Source: Metellina segmentata
Lineage: Eukaryota; Arthropoda; Arachnida; Araneae; Tetragnathidae
Reading direction: 5' to 3'
Assembly: GCA_947359465.1 (NCBI GenBank)
Contig: OX375880.1
Location: 13,028,120 to 13,092,119 of the forward strand
Length of the DNA: 64,000 nt
Under the pieces are notes generated by a model. The model searched no databases, was not told the origin of the DNA, and saw nothing but the letters and a program-made list of their open reading frames with translations. Shown one piece after another: positions 21,415 through 32,374 of the stretch (positions are counted from its first letter, which is position 1; every line of letters starts with the position of its first letter). The position numbers and the translations under genes are program-made.

Positions 21415-22756
21415 GATACTATTAATTGAGACACCGGATCCTTTGTTGTCTGTTAGGCAAAAAGGGACAATGTCCCAGCCAATTTAAGTCCTCCCGATGA
21501 TGCACCCCAACAAATACCCTTCGAGATAATGCAACAAATTAACCTTCACAATCTCCGGAGCCTATTTTTCTCAGTCGCAATTTTTCACGAACCGAAAACA
21601 ATACAAAGCCTTTCTTCTTCTGGTTTTTTCCGCTCCCCCCGCTTTAACGAGTCGCACCCCCCCTTGGCCCCGCCCCCTGGCATAACGGATCGCCCAATTA
21701 CAGAGCAACACCCGAGAAAGTCCAATTTATTACCGGCCCCAAGAATGTTCATTTAGCCGCTCCGGCGAACGACAGGACGGATATAGATGGTGATGATGAT
21801 GGCGGGGAGCGTTGCCGGGGCAACGGGAGGCCCGGGAGATGAGAGAGGATGGGGGATGGAGATAAACGATCGATCGTCTGTGACAGAGGAGGAAGCAATC
21901 TTGGGAGGAGATCTCTCTGGCTGCTTTGTGTTGCGAGTGCAACTGCGAAGATTTGTTGAAAGACCTGAAAGAGGATTTTTATTTTTTTTTCTCAGGTCCT
22001 CCTCTTTTACCGTATCTTTGTTCTACAGAGACACGTGTTTATTATTAAAAAGCGCGGATTTCCAGAAAAGTTTTGGCTCTTTCTTCCCCTGTGAATTTGA
22101 TTTTTAGTACGCTAAGGTGTCAGGAATGGGAATTCTGAAGAGAAACGTAAATTCCTTTGCTTTGCTCTTGTTGCATGAGAACTGTCTTGAGATTTTAAAA
22201 AAGATCGCAGCATTCCTGAAAGAATTTTTTGATATTTAAATTTGTTTTTGGTTAAATGTGTGTTTTAGAAAACTGCCTGAGATTTTTAAAAAAATTATAG
22301 CATTCGTGAAAACCTTTTCGATATTAAAATTTGTTTTTCTCTAAATGTGTGTAGAAAAATGTCGTAGAGTTCTAAATGCATTTGAATTCTTTACGTAACT
22401 TTGCTTTTGTTCTGTCGGAAAGAGCTGGTTCGCGATTATGAGGCTTTAATTTTCCAAAGGATTTAATTTTTTTCGGTCAAAAAATCCTATAAAACAGTTA
22501 TAAATATGTTTACGTACTTTTTCGTCATTTTTCCTTTCTTATAGGTAGAGAAATGCATTAATACACCTTATTATTTCGCAGTAAACCATGGCACATTTTA
22601 CTTCTGAATATCTAAATAAATTTATAATCAGGAAAAAGTGTGTAAGAATTCCAGATATGCTCTTTTTTTCTTCTGTCAAAAGATGTTTAGGAATCCCCAA
22701 AAGCGCTCTTTTCAGTAAAGTAATAGTTTTTTTTATAAATATGTACATTATATTAA
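21415..22756. other. Unclassified stretch, GC-rich then AT-rich
   Basis: 21430-22100 is a GC-rich, apparently single-copy island with a purine-rich run near 21780-21900. 22190-22330 holds two diverged copies of GAGATTTTTAAAAAA-ATAGCATTCGTGAAA. No gene recognised. Confidence 0.3.
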
Positions 22757-23216
22757 AAAAGGATTTGGACGCTGCAGAAAATATACAAATACTGAGTTTA
22801 CATACAAGTATGACGAGAAATACATGGGTAAAATAAAAATCAGCTAATTTTATAATAACTATTCTTTGACTCTAGTGGAGCTATGCTGCTTGGACCTGAA
22901 CTTACAGAGTTCCAACGCGGGCTCGTCATAGGATGTAATTTGTATAATCTTTCTGTATTGCATCCAAACTGTATATTCCGAAATTGAGTGTAGAGTATGT
23001 TACCAAGCAACGGATACAAGACGGAGTAACAACAGCAAAAAAGCGTCCCGTACGACCACATAAACTGACAGATGTTTGGGACGCCATGTCAACAAGTCGA
23101 GGACTTGTCCTGCCAATGCAATCGCTGTAGAGGTTGGAAATGTATGTGGGAGCTCCGTTAGTGTAAAAATATCCGCAGAGGGAAAATGCACACTATCGTT
23201 TATCGTGACATTCAAG

Positions 23217-23687
23217 TAGGGATGCGATATCGACAGCAAAACATCGATGTTCAAAATTAAAACATCGATGTTTAAAATTAAAACATCGTTTTTATAGTTC
23301 AGTTTATTTAAACATTTTCCCCCATTTCTGAAAAATGGTTTAGCAACTAGTGACGCGACATCGGCTGCAATACATCGATGTTTTATGTAAAACATTGATG
23401 TTTTGAAAACACCGCAATCGATGTCGCATCCCTACTTTTCAGACACTTCACCCTTGGCCACTTGGGTCTAAAAGTATGTTCAATTTGCTGGTTATGAAAA
23501 TTATGCTACTTGGTTATTTTTTAAATTTTTATAACGGTACTTTTTTCATTTAAAAATAAAACATCGACAACGTAACAACATCGACACGTATAAACATCGA
23601 TGTTGCAAAAACATCGACTCCAGTACATCGATGTTTTCTAAAAGACATCGATGTATGGAAAACTTCGACATCGATGTTGCATCCCCA
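23217..23687 (+). mobile_element. hAT MITE M3 (ACATCGATGT-rich)
   Basis: 471 bp, shortest of four copies. Starts TAGGGATGCGATATCGACAG and ends ATCGATGTTGCATCCCCA. Exact 8-bp duplication CATTCAAG at 23209-23216 and 23688-23695. Confidence 0.9.
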
Positions 23688-24187
23688 CATTCAAGATATT
23701 GATTACGCATGTAAATGAGGTTAGGCCTGGTGTGTCTCCCGTTGTTCCTGGACCGTTGAAGAATGGAACATTGTAGTTTGGGGTGATGAGTCTCGGTTTT
23801 CACGTATCCAGTCTGATCGACGTGTTTGGGTGTGTCGACAAACCGGAGAACGGTTTCATTCAGACTTTGTTGTTTCATCTCAGAAGTTCGAAGAAGGATC
23901 TATCTTAGTGTGGAACTGTTTTTTTCTGGTTGGGACTCAGCCCATTTGCTTTATGTACCTGGTACCATGAACGCAGACGTGTACCTTGACGTTCTGGATC
24001 ATTCGGCCTTGCCTACACTATGGCAATACTACGGCGATGTTTCTTCCAACACGATCACGCTCCGTGTCATACTGCAAAACTAGTGCTGAACGGGTTTCCT
24101 GAAAATGAGGTGAATTTGCTTGACTGGCCTGCTCAGTTCCCCGATCTCAATCCGAACGAGCACTTGGTGGACGAACTAGAGAGTGGA

Positions 24188-24593
24188 AGAACCGCGGTAG
24201 CTCAGTCAGTAGAGCGTCGGGCTCGCATCAGAAGGGTTGTGGGTTCTGTCCTCGGCGGAGCCTGCAATTCTGATGATTGCGAGATCGGCGCTTCGACCTG
24301 GCTAAAGACCGTCGTGTTCACTAATGGTGACTGGGGCACATTAAATAGGTCGTGGTCACAAAGTCCCCCATGTTCCCATACCAAATCAATACCTCTGGGG
24401 GTACCTGATCAGGGGGTTATCGGCCTCTGATTGGGATCTAAATTACGATAGGTGTGAGTGAATGGCAAAGTCGGACTTCCTCCCAATGGGGCTCAATAAC
24501 ATGGAAGTCGCATCCCCTCGCCTCTTGCCGTCTTCGACCGGCCTGGCACTCCTCTGGTCTGCCAGTGTAGGCATAAGAAACAACAACAACAAT
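24188..24593 (+). repeat. SINE2 copy with 11-bp target duplication
   Basis: tRNA-like head CCGCGGTAGCTCAGTCAGTA with a degenerate B box GGTTCTGTCC, a body containing CTGATCAGGGGGTTATCGGC, and a tail of CAACAACAACAA. TAGAGAGTGGA flanks it at 24177-24187 and 24594-24604. Two further copies are at 26156 and 46313. Confidence 0.95.
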
Positions 24594-24604
24594 TAGAGAG
24601 TGGA

Positions 24605-24913
24605 GCATAGTGTATTGCTTTTGCGGGCAATCGTTTCAAAGACTTGCTTTGTCAAGACTCCTAAGTGGTCACTTGAGGAGCCTTCAATTTGATCAGGGCA
24701 ATAAGACCTTTCCCATTTGTGGAAATTGTAACACCAATCAATCCACCCCTGATCATCTTCTGTAATGCTTGGGGCTTGAAAAGGGGGATTGACCCAGCTT
24801 CCCCTCCCGTTCTTGGATTTTTTTGACTGCTTTTCGGTCTCATGGATCTGGTCTAGATTATTGACTAGACCAGTAAAGATTAGGATTAGTAACATTAAGT
24901 AACAACAACAAAA
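24605..24913 (+). pseudogene. Non-LTR retrotransposon 3' end (C-terminal Cys-His region)
   Basis: The plus-strand frame reads LSRLLSGHLRSLQFDQGNKT then FPICGNCNTNQSTPDHLL, a stop in place of one codon, and CLGLEK. R-L-x-S-G-H followed by C-x2-C and T-P-x-H-x2-x-C is the conserved tail after the RNase H region of jockey/I-type LINEs. The piece ends in TAACAACAACAAAA. Left flank AGAGTGGA and right flank AGAGTCGA are a probable target duplication. This is a 5'-truncated insertion of about 309 bp. Confidence 0.75.
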
Positions 24914-25143
24914 TAGAGTCGAGTACGACGCCGCCACGCACGGCTATCTCTGACACCATCTCTTCTCACAGTCTCGCAAGAGGCATGGCGAGCTATTCCT
25001 GCCCAGATTTACAGAGGACTTGTGGAAAGTATGCCTCGACGTACAGCAGCTGCAATACAAGCAAAAGGAGGATCTACCGGTTACTAAATAGAAATCACTT
25101 TTTTCTGAAAAGCATGCAGTGTCCAAATACTTTTGTCTACATA

Positions 25144-25544
25144 GAGTAAATTCAATCTCAGAGAATCCGATGAAAGAATTTTGAGTGAGGAATTTCACAT
25201 TCCGTAATTTAATCTTTCTTATGCCAGAAGTATTGGTTTACAAAAGGAAAGATTTTCTGTGAAACTAAAAAAAAATGTTGTCCTTTTTAAATATGTTTCT
25301 CTGTCCATTTCAGTCATCATAACATTATTTTCGTCCAATTTTAAATACAATAAATCGTTGATCGTTCTAATGTTGTCTTACTATAAATGTTCTGAAGAAC
25401 GCTACAGCCTATTTTTCAGAAGAGACAAGAAACAATTTCTGTTAAAACCTAAGAAAAAATACCGGTAAAATATCTAAAACATTCAACACTATACCTCAAA
25501 GTAGCTCAGAATTAACCCTAATTTACAAATTTCTGAAGCTGTCT
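25144..25544. other. Unclassified AT-rich stretch
   Basis: A 69-codon plus-strand open frame (25259-25468) has no recognisable feature. Confidence 0.25.
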
Positions 25545-25770
25545 TGGATCAATCCCCTAAGGAAAAGATTCAAGGGCAACACCACGTTATATTGAACCAT
25601 GGTCGAGGTAACACCACCTGAGCTGGCACCCCACTCTCGAAACTTCCACACCAACCCAGCGTGAGGACTTTCGGCCTTTACAGATGTAAGGTGCACCAGC
25701 CGCCTCTACACCATACGCTTACAAACATCCATGCACTGACCTGGATTCAAACCAGGAACCTCGAAACCAC
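25545..25770 (-). repeat. SINE1 remnant
   Basis: Body ATTGAACCATGGTCGAGGTA through CCGCCTCTACACCATACGC to a partial head with GATTCAAACCAGGAACC. Confidence 0.85.
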
Positions 25771-26145
25771 TAGGAGAGCTAATTAGAATTTTATTTGATT
25801 CATCATTCTGTGATCACTTTATGTGACACATTTGACGGGAACCTTCGAATAAAAGTGCTTTTCGAGCCACTAGAAAGATCCATGTCAAGATCGGGATTCG
25901 ATCGTGTTGAATCAAGAGTTCCGTGGAAAAAAAAACCGCAACATACCAAAGGCATTCCTAAACAAGACGAAAATAAAATTCAATAAAAAATTAAACAAGC
26001 AGTGTCAAACAGACAAGAAAAAGTAGATTAAACACACGGTAAGAAACACGAAATTAAAACACTAACTAATAATATGATTGGTTGAGATGAAATTTGTGGC
26101 ACGAAGTTCCTATTTCGATCATGCTGCTTCAAACACAAGTCACAC
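25771..26145. other. Unclassified stretch
   Basis: No recognised feature. Confidence 0.25.
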
Positions 26146-26155
26146 AACATCAATG

Positions 26156-26600
26156 AGCCGCGGTAGCTCAGTCAGTAGAGCGTCGGGCTCGCATCAGAAG
26201 GGTTGTGGGTTCTGTCCTCGGCGGAGCCTGTAATTCTGATTATTGCGAGATCGGCGCTTCGACCTGCCTAATGACCGTCGTGTTCACTAATGGTGAATGG
26301 GGCACGTTAAATAGGTCGTGGTCACAAAGTCCCCCATGTTCCCATACCAAATCAATACCTATGGGGGTACCTGATCAGGGGGTTATCGGCCTCTGATTGG
26401 GATCTAAATTACGATAGGTGTGAGTGAATGATTGTATGAAAGGAACCTTCCTGTAAAACGGATGTGCCATGTATGTCGAGCAAAGTCGGACCTCCACCCA
26501 TTGGGGCTCAATAACATGTAAGGCGCACACCCCTAGCTACTTGCCGTCTTCGACGGGCCTGGCACTGCTCTGGTTTGCCAGTGTAGGCATGACAAACAAT
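26156..26600 (+). repeat. SINE2 copy with 10-bp target duplication
   Basis: 445 bp, head GAGCCGCGGTAGCTCAGTCA. It is longer than the copy at 24188 through a segment containing GGAACCTTCCTGTAAAACGG. AACATCAATG lies at 26146-26155 and 26601-26610. Confidence 0.95.
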
Positions 26601-26842
26601 AACATCAATGTAAATGCACACAAGGAAAGTTTCACTAACACAGAAGAGAGAAATTTACCCTGGGAGGAAATGAACACACGCCATCTACAACAACTCGCAG
26701 AATGCTAAAGCAGTGGGTGTACCCACTAAGTCACGACGGCCAAACCAAAAATATAAAATAGGGCGATATGTAAAAGTTAAAATGGGGTCATAAAAATGCA
26801 AAGGCAGTAATTAAGAGCAAATATGCTTTTGCAGGTAGGTAG

Positions 26843-27345
26843 TTTATTGACGTCACTCTTGGAGCAACACAACTGACTATTGACGACAGTCCGTGATCAT
26901 TTCCAAAGTTAAAGAACCGAGGTAAGGTAATTTTAGTTAACGTCGTACTAGAGCAACACAACGGGCTACTGACGACGGTCCGGGATCAGTCCCTTAAGAG
27001 AAAGGACCGCGGACAACACCTCGTAATTTTGAACCACGGTCAGATGATGAAACAACACCTGAGCTGGCGCCTCACTCTCCAAACTTCCACGCCAACCCAA
27101 CGTGAGGACTTTCGGCCACGACAGATTTAAGGTGCACCAACCGCCTGTACACCATACGCTTACAAATATCCATGCACGGACCCGGATTCGAACCAGGAAC
27201 CTTCCTATCTAGAGGCTAACACCTTAACCACTATACCGGTTCGTCGGTTTAAAGAACCGAGGACAATACCTTGAATCAACGATCAAATAACAAGGTCACA
27301 TCTAAGTTGGCACCCCACTCTCCAAGGCTCCACACGACCCAAATT
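26843..27345 (-). repeat. Old SINE1 split by a young SINE1
   Basis: The outer copy is 26843-26922 plus 27263-27345 (TTGAATCAACGATCAAATAA, TTGGCACCCCACTCTCC). Confidence 0.75.
26923..27248 (-). repeat. Full-length SINE1 nested in an older SINE1
   Basis: 326 bp with complete head complement GAACCAGGAACCTTCC and ACTATACCGGTTCGTCGG. Exact 14-bp duplication TTAAAGAACCGAGG at 26909-26922 and 27249-27262. Confidence 0.95.
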
Positions 27346-27367
27346 TGAGAACATTTGATACCGCTAA

Positions 27368-27470
27368 TTTTTTAACGTTTACCAGCCCCCATGTACAAGA
27401 CTGTCTTTGGTTGGATTCGAACACGCAACCCCCCGGTTGCCAATCCGTTGCTCATCCAACTGGGCGTCCC
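27368..27470 (-). repeat. SINE1 head-B fragment
   Basis: Minus strand carries B box GTTCGAATCC preceded by GGATTGGCAACC and followed by the start of the SINE1 body. Confidence 0.75.
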
Positions 27471-28904
27471 CAAAATACGTTGGAAAGATCCCCACAACGG
27501 ACAACCTGTTTCGTAAGTGGGAAGGAATGAAGAAAGCAACCCCTTCCGAAACGACCACGTCATCTCGCAAACCACCTTGCATAACTCCTCCCGGAGGTGA
27601 GAACGCTAAAAAAGCAACGAAGCACCACCGCGGGAACCGGCGGAAAAAATGAAAAACCCATCTCCGTTGAAACGTCACTTTATGACGTTAATAACGGCAT
27701 GCTTCAGATTCTTGAGACGTAAACACCGAGCGAGGAAGAATGAAATAAAATACAAAAACGAAAAAATCGCAGCCTCCTCCCACCCCTTTCTCAGTCCGTC
27801 TCGGTGTAGAGCCACCTTCTCTGACATTGTTATCGCAACAGAGGACTAAGCCCGGCTCAGCCTCCATCGCTTCCTGGGGAGCTCTTAAAAGCCGGAGCTG
27901 AGGCGGAAATTAATGACCCTTTTGGGATGATGTAATACGGGGTTTCCGTCATTTTCTTGAAAGCGGTAGCGGGTTTATTTTTCGCCAATTTTTTACGTGT
28001 TGTAACAACCGAGTGGGAACGGGCATCCATCATCTTTGGAGTCGAGTGCGAGGCGTAAATACGCGTTCCAGGCTCTCCTGAGTAACGATTCATTAAAAAA
28101 CGGAGGGGGGATTTGTGTTACGAGGGGAAGGATTCATTTCGCAGATATTTTGCCCGTTACGCTTTTCTCTTTAATTCTTCTCTCGTTCAAGAGGGCCTTT
28201 TTTTAACAGTTCATACCTTTTCCTAACTGGCTACTTTTGCGTTTTATTTCTCACAGGAAAAATTGCTTAGGGGTTGATTGGGCCAAGCGTAAGGTTGGAT
28301 TGGATTGAACGCCGTAGGTGGACACTGTTTCACCTGTGCGGCATTAAGCTGTATAGTCTTCTTTAAGAAGAAAATTCGGGGATAAGGGAGAGCTGAGCAA
28401 TCCACAATACATGCATAAAACATTTAAGTACACAGAAGGGGAAAGGCAAGTGAAGAGCAAAACATGTAAGCACACAAATACATAATGACAAAAGAAGAGG
28501 ATGACAATGTTTGAAAAATTGACACAGAACAAAATGAGAAAACGAAAGATGGGACATAAACAAAACAAAAATCAAAATATAAAAAAAAAAATCATTTTCA
28601 AAAAAAAATTATTTGCAAAAAAAAAAAATCTAGAAGTCAGAACGTTTAAAAGACAGTCAAAATGACATATATAAGTTTCGAAAGAAAAAAAAAGTTATTT
28701 TGAGAACTTTCAACTTAGACTTTTCAGCTCTCACAGATGAAATCAATGTTTGAGCTGAGAAATTCCATCACTTTAAGGCCAAGCGTAGACAACGTCAAGC
28801 AAAAGTGTTCTGGAAGTAAAAATAAAACGAATTGGTAACTAGAATAAGAGAAGATGAAAGCAGGAAAGATCGCCACATTATCGAAGGTTCACAGCATCCG
28901 TGTT
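27471..28904. other. Unclassified stretch, GC-rich then purine-rich
   Basis: 27490-28090 is a GC-rich island with open frames on both strands and no known domain. 28340-28700 is A-rich with several poly-A runs. No gene supported. Confidence 0.3.
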
Positions 28905-28990
28905 TAGCAAAGACAGTACACCCCATTGGAAAAGAAAAGTGAAATAGAGTACCTTGGGACGTTGAAGCCCGTACGCTTAAAGAAGTGCCG
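28905..28990 (+). repeat. Local duplicate A, first copy
   Basis: CAAAGACAGTACACCCCATT through TTGGGACGTTGAAGCCCGTA recurs almost exactly at 29110-29192, inside a small Tc1 derivative. Confidence 0.85.
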
Positions 28991-29046
28991 TTGAAGGCAG
29001 CAAGACATGTGGAAGACAGTGCAACCAAGTCTGCCAAAATACGCTA

Positions 29047-29225
29047 AATGGACAAAAGTATTTGGACACAGAATCTCTTTTAGAAAATGTGCTTTATTAT
29101 TCTAAATGTTTACCAAAGACAGTACACCCCATTGGAAAAGAAAAGTGAACTCGAGTACCTTGGGACGTTGAAGCCCGTACACACTTAAAGAAGTGGAATT
29201 TTTCCAGTGTCCAATTACCTTTCGT
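29047..29225. mobile_element. Small Tc1 derivative that captured duplicate A
   Basis: Left end GGACAAAAGTATTTGGACAC and right end CAGTGTCCAATTACCTTTCG form Tc1 inverted termini only about 180 bp apart. The interior is mainly the second copy of duplicate A (29110-29192), whose other copy lies just outside the left end. No transposase sequence remains between these termini. Confidence 0.6.
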
Positions 29226-29843
29226 CCTTATAATGTAGACTTCATTATGACCTTTGAATTCCCAATTTCAGATTAAACAAATCGAGGTTCCTTCTGCTGT
29301 TCGTGTAACGTGTAGGTTCACCTTTTGCTTGTATTACAGCTGCTGCGCGTCGAGGCATATTCAAGTTCTCTGGAAGTCTAGGCAGGAACAGCTCGAATGC
29401 CTCTTACAAGGCTGCGAGAAGAGAATGTTGTGTAGATGGTATTGGTGTCATACTCGTCGCTCCAGTTTGTACCACAAGGTTTCGATCGGATTGAGATCGG
29501 AGCACTGAGCAGGCCAGTCGAGCAAATTCACTTCATTTTCAGGAAACCAGTCCAGCACACGTTCTGCAGAATGACATGGAGCTCGATCCTGTTGGAAGAA
29601 ACAACCATAGCATTGCCATAGTGTAGTGTAGGCAAGGCCGAATGCTCCTGAGCTAGTACACGTCATGGTACATAAATCAATGAACCGAGTCCCATCCAAG
29701 AAAAAAAAAACCCCATACTACGATGGACCCTCTCCGAATTTCTCCAGCGTCCAAATACCTTTTGTCCATATAGTGTAGACTTCATGATGACCTTTGAATA
29801 TCCAATTTCAGACTAAACAAATTGAGGTTTCTTCTGTTGTTCG
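29226..29843 (-). mobile_element. Deleted Tc1 derivative with duplicated flank
   Basis: Minus-strand Tc1 C-terminal half (about 29310-29700) ends at the terminus GCGTCCAAATACCTTTTGTC near 29745-29770. The terminus and the flanking sequence (29740-29843) repeat 29200-29303 at about 90% identity. The N-terminal half is missing at the same junction as in the copies near 20.0 and 40.6 kb. Confidence 0.75.
29318..29699 (-). pseudogene. Tc1 transposase catalytic C-terminal fragment
   Basis: Reads GCFFQQDRAPCHSAERVLDW then ENEVNLLDWPAQCSDLNPIE and TLWYKLERRV. The second catalytic Asp (QQD) and the Glu (NPIE) are both kept with 34 residues between them. The first Asp and the DNA-binding domain are absent. 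Further downstream residues to about 29318 are readable with shifts (TRRAAAVIQAK-like). Confidence 0.85.
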
Positions 29844-29971
29844 CAAACTTAAAATTTACGGAGGTATAAGTAAAAATAAGCAATAAAACCGATCGGGCGT
29901 TGTAATGAGGATTATTTGAATTTTCGTTTCTGTTGAATAGCTTAGATGTTAGGCTTGGAAACCGCCTAAAC

Positions 29972-30170
29972 CAGGGTTGGGGAACCTGTGACCTTAAAGC
30001 CACCTGCTATCCTTCTAGGTCTTTTAGTGTGACCCTTTAATATATTCCAAATTTTATAGAACAAATCCTTTTATTTTTAACTAAGCATTTTTGTAGATTT
30101 ATATTTCAGTTTCAAAATAAACCTGTTTGAAATACCAAAGAATAGGATACGTTTCAAAAAACTAATTGAA
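29972..30170 (+). mobile_element. hAT terminal remnant
   Basis: Starts CAGGGTTGGGGAACCTGTG with CTTAAAGCCAC and TTAGTGTGACCCTTT after it, a typical hAT terminus and subterminal layout. No right end or 8-bp duplication was found. Confidence 0.5.
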
Positions 30171-30171
30171 C

Positions 30172-30385
30172 CCGAGTGTGAAGTTTTCCGTAGCCTCTCC
30201 AGGTAAGGCCTATGGACACGGAGTCGGACTCCACGGGCGTCCCCCCCTCGTGAATGGGAAAAGAAAAACCCGTTTGGATAAGTGTGAAAAAAGGAACTTG
30301 GACGAAGGCCAATGAGGAAGCGAGACGCGTTGTTTTGCACTGGAGATCGATGGGGATTATTCAGGACCGTGTATGGTAGACTTAA
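30172..30385 (+). repeat. Dispersed conserved unit X, copy 1
   Basis: About 75-80% identical to 63777-63992. Shared blocks include GGACTCCACGGGCGTCC-like, ACGAAGGCCAATGAGGAAGC-like, TTGTTTTGCACTGGAGATCG and GGGGATTATTC. Function unknown; neither copy keeps a common long frame. Confidence 0.6.
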
Positions 30386-30655
30386 GGTTCCTGTAAATAT
30401 TCGATGTATCGTCTATATGATAATTAGTCAAGGAATGGTGTAAATAAAGGTTGAAATATGCTCCTGGACTAGCGTTAATGTTTGGGGGACGACAAGGCAG
30501 AGGATTAGGAAATCCGCATAAAGAAAGAACCGTCACACCGAGAAACCATATTAATCTATTATTTTCCCATGGGGTTTACTGCATCTAGTCAACTAGGAGG
30601 TTTCGATTACACGATGCCCAAGTGATCTTTCTCTACTTTTTCCTTCTCCGAACTA

Positions 30656-31249
30656 GGATAGATGTCCCAAATATCGCCCCTGTGCTTAATATCGCTTAGT
30701 CGTGTTTACAAGCAACTGTGCGCGACATCTATGAGTTTATGTAGTTACTTTGTCGGTCTAGGGTTTTGCCACACGTAACGCCCTCAGCAAGGTTCCTATC
30801 AGTTATATCGACAACAGTATTGCATCTGAAGTATTTGAGGCTGTGATCAACGTATTTTTTGTCTCCAATCCATTCTGGGAATATCCAGGCAAGTGTTTCC
30901 AAATCATAATTTCGTTTAGATAACTTGAAAGTACATTAAAAGTACAAAGATAGGTATGTATGCTCTATTAGCAATTCGTTTTTAATAGTAGCTCTTAATT
31001 TCGCCTGTTGGGTGGTAATAGGAACAAGGGTAGGCGATATTAGGAACCCACTCTTGAAAATTCTCTTGGGAAACTTTCTGAAGTTTTACTAGTTAACTTA
31101 AACTGACATAAGTAAAGATATAGGATCTCTGGAAACCAAACGAAAATTGTTCCTATTGATATTCATTCAGTTTCCAGATTTATTTCCCAACCTGTGAGAC
31201 TGAGACACGGAAAAATGGTTAGGGTAGGCGATATTTGGAACATCTGTCC
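30656..31249. mobile_element. MITE with TA duplication
   Basis: Left end GGATAGATGTCCCAAATATC and right end complementary to GGACAGATGTTCCAAATATC match at 18 of 20. TA flanks both sides (30654-30655, 31250-31251). A third diverged copy of the tip (GGTAGGCGATATTAGGAACC) is internal near 31030. No coding. Probably Tc1/mariner-related. Confidence 0.6.
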
Positions 31250-31251
31250 TA

Positions 31252-31909
31252 TATTTTCACACTTACTTGACATTGTCTGCAATTGTGTTTAACCCAGTTT
31301 GGACAAATGTGGTAATATTGTGCCATAAAACCCAAAACTAAACACCCAAAGAGTAATCCTCCCAGATTGACCAGCACAATCAGAATATGATTAAGTGTAA
31401 GAACTAAATTGTCGTCCGCTAAGCTCAGTATGTAGTTCTAATGCAACTCTGGTACGTCCGATAACTTACAATGAAAGGTTCACTGACTTCGAGAATTACG
31501 ACATCACTCAAATTAGCATTTCAACCTCACCTAGTTGTCCCAAAAGGCACGTAAAAAACAACAAATGGAACCCTCAGTATATAATATTTTGAAGTCATAT
31601 TTGATGCCGACAAAGGTCTAAATGAAGTATGAAAAAATGCAGTAAAATATCCACGCCATCGGCAACATTAATAAAAGTACTTATTTTTTGCTTTTAAGCC
31701 ACTTAAAGCTGCAAATCTATGTACATTCTCTGATCTAACCCAACTCAAAAAGTTTTTAAGGATATAAATCAAGGATATCCACCTAGAATATCAACTGAAA
31801 CTGCAACCAAACATTTAAATGCTTTTCCCCCCCCCTCAACAAAAAACGATCACAACAGTCATTCAAAGATTAAACTAGTCTTCATTTTTTTAACTAACGT
31901 AATAGTTAG
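31252..31909. other. Unclassified stretch
   Basis: No recognised gene or repeat. Confidence 0.25.
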
Positions 31910-32312
31910 GTAATTGGTAATGGTAATTTTTTTAACGTCGTACTAGAGCAACACAAAGAGCTATTGACGACGGTCCGGGATCAATCACTTAAGGGAAAGA
32001 TCCGAGGACAACACCTCGTAATTTTGAACCACGGTCAGATGACGGTAATAATTGGTAATTGGTCATTTTTAGTAAACGTCGTACTAGAGCAACACAACGG
32101 CTATTGACGACGGTCAGGGTAATGGTAATGGTAATTTTAGTTAACGTCGTACTAGAGCAACACAACGGGCTATTGACGACGGTTCGGGATCGATCCGTTA
32201 AGGGAAAGAATCGAGGACAAGAACTCGTAATTTTGAAGCAAGATCAGTTGACGAAGCAACATCTGAGCTTGCACCCCACTCACCAAACTTCCACACCAAC
32301 CCAACGTGAAAC
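31910..32312 (-). repeat. Three stacked 5'-truncated SINE1 copies
   Basis: Tails with GGTAAT repeats start at about 31910, 32045 and 32119. Each is followed by the SINE1 3' end (ACGTCGTACTAGAGCAACAC), and each stops at a different point before the head. Confidence 0.85.
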
Positions 32313-32374
32313 GTAATAGTTATATTTTTACAAAAATGATATACCTTTGTTAGGGTATCGAATTGAATCGCAGT

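Larger units (their letters stand above)
22886..25084 (+). pseudogene. Tc1 transposase, near full but broken
   Basis: N-terminal part: LTEFQRGLVIG and, after a frameshift, EYVTKQRIQDGVTTAKKRP with VRPHKLTD, the paired-type DNA-binding region and its GRPRK-like linker. Catalytic part: GDESRFSRIQSDRRVW (first Asp near 23784), KFEEGS, FFQHDHAPCHTAK (second Asp), then WPAQFPDLNPNEHL (Glu), with 34 residues between the last two acids, so a DD34E enzyme. C-terminal part after the insertions: RVRRRHARLSL, VSQEAWRAIPAQIYRGLVES, MPRRTAAAIQAKGGSTGY and stop. Several frameshifts and stops inactivate it. Confidence 0.85.
22757..25143 (+). mobile_element. Tc1 transposon with three nested insertions
   Basis: Left end is diverged (GGATTTGGACGCTGCAG). 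Right end AGTGTCCAAATACTTTTGTC is clear. Removing M3 (23217-23687), the SINE2 (24188-24593) and the LINE piece (24605-24913), with their duplications, leaves about 1.2 kb, the expected size of a whole Tc1 element. This is the only copy in the window of this Tc1 family that keeps the N-terminal half. Confidence 0.85.
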
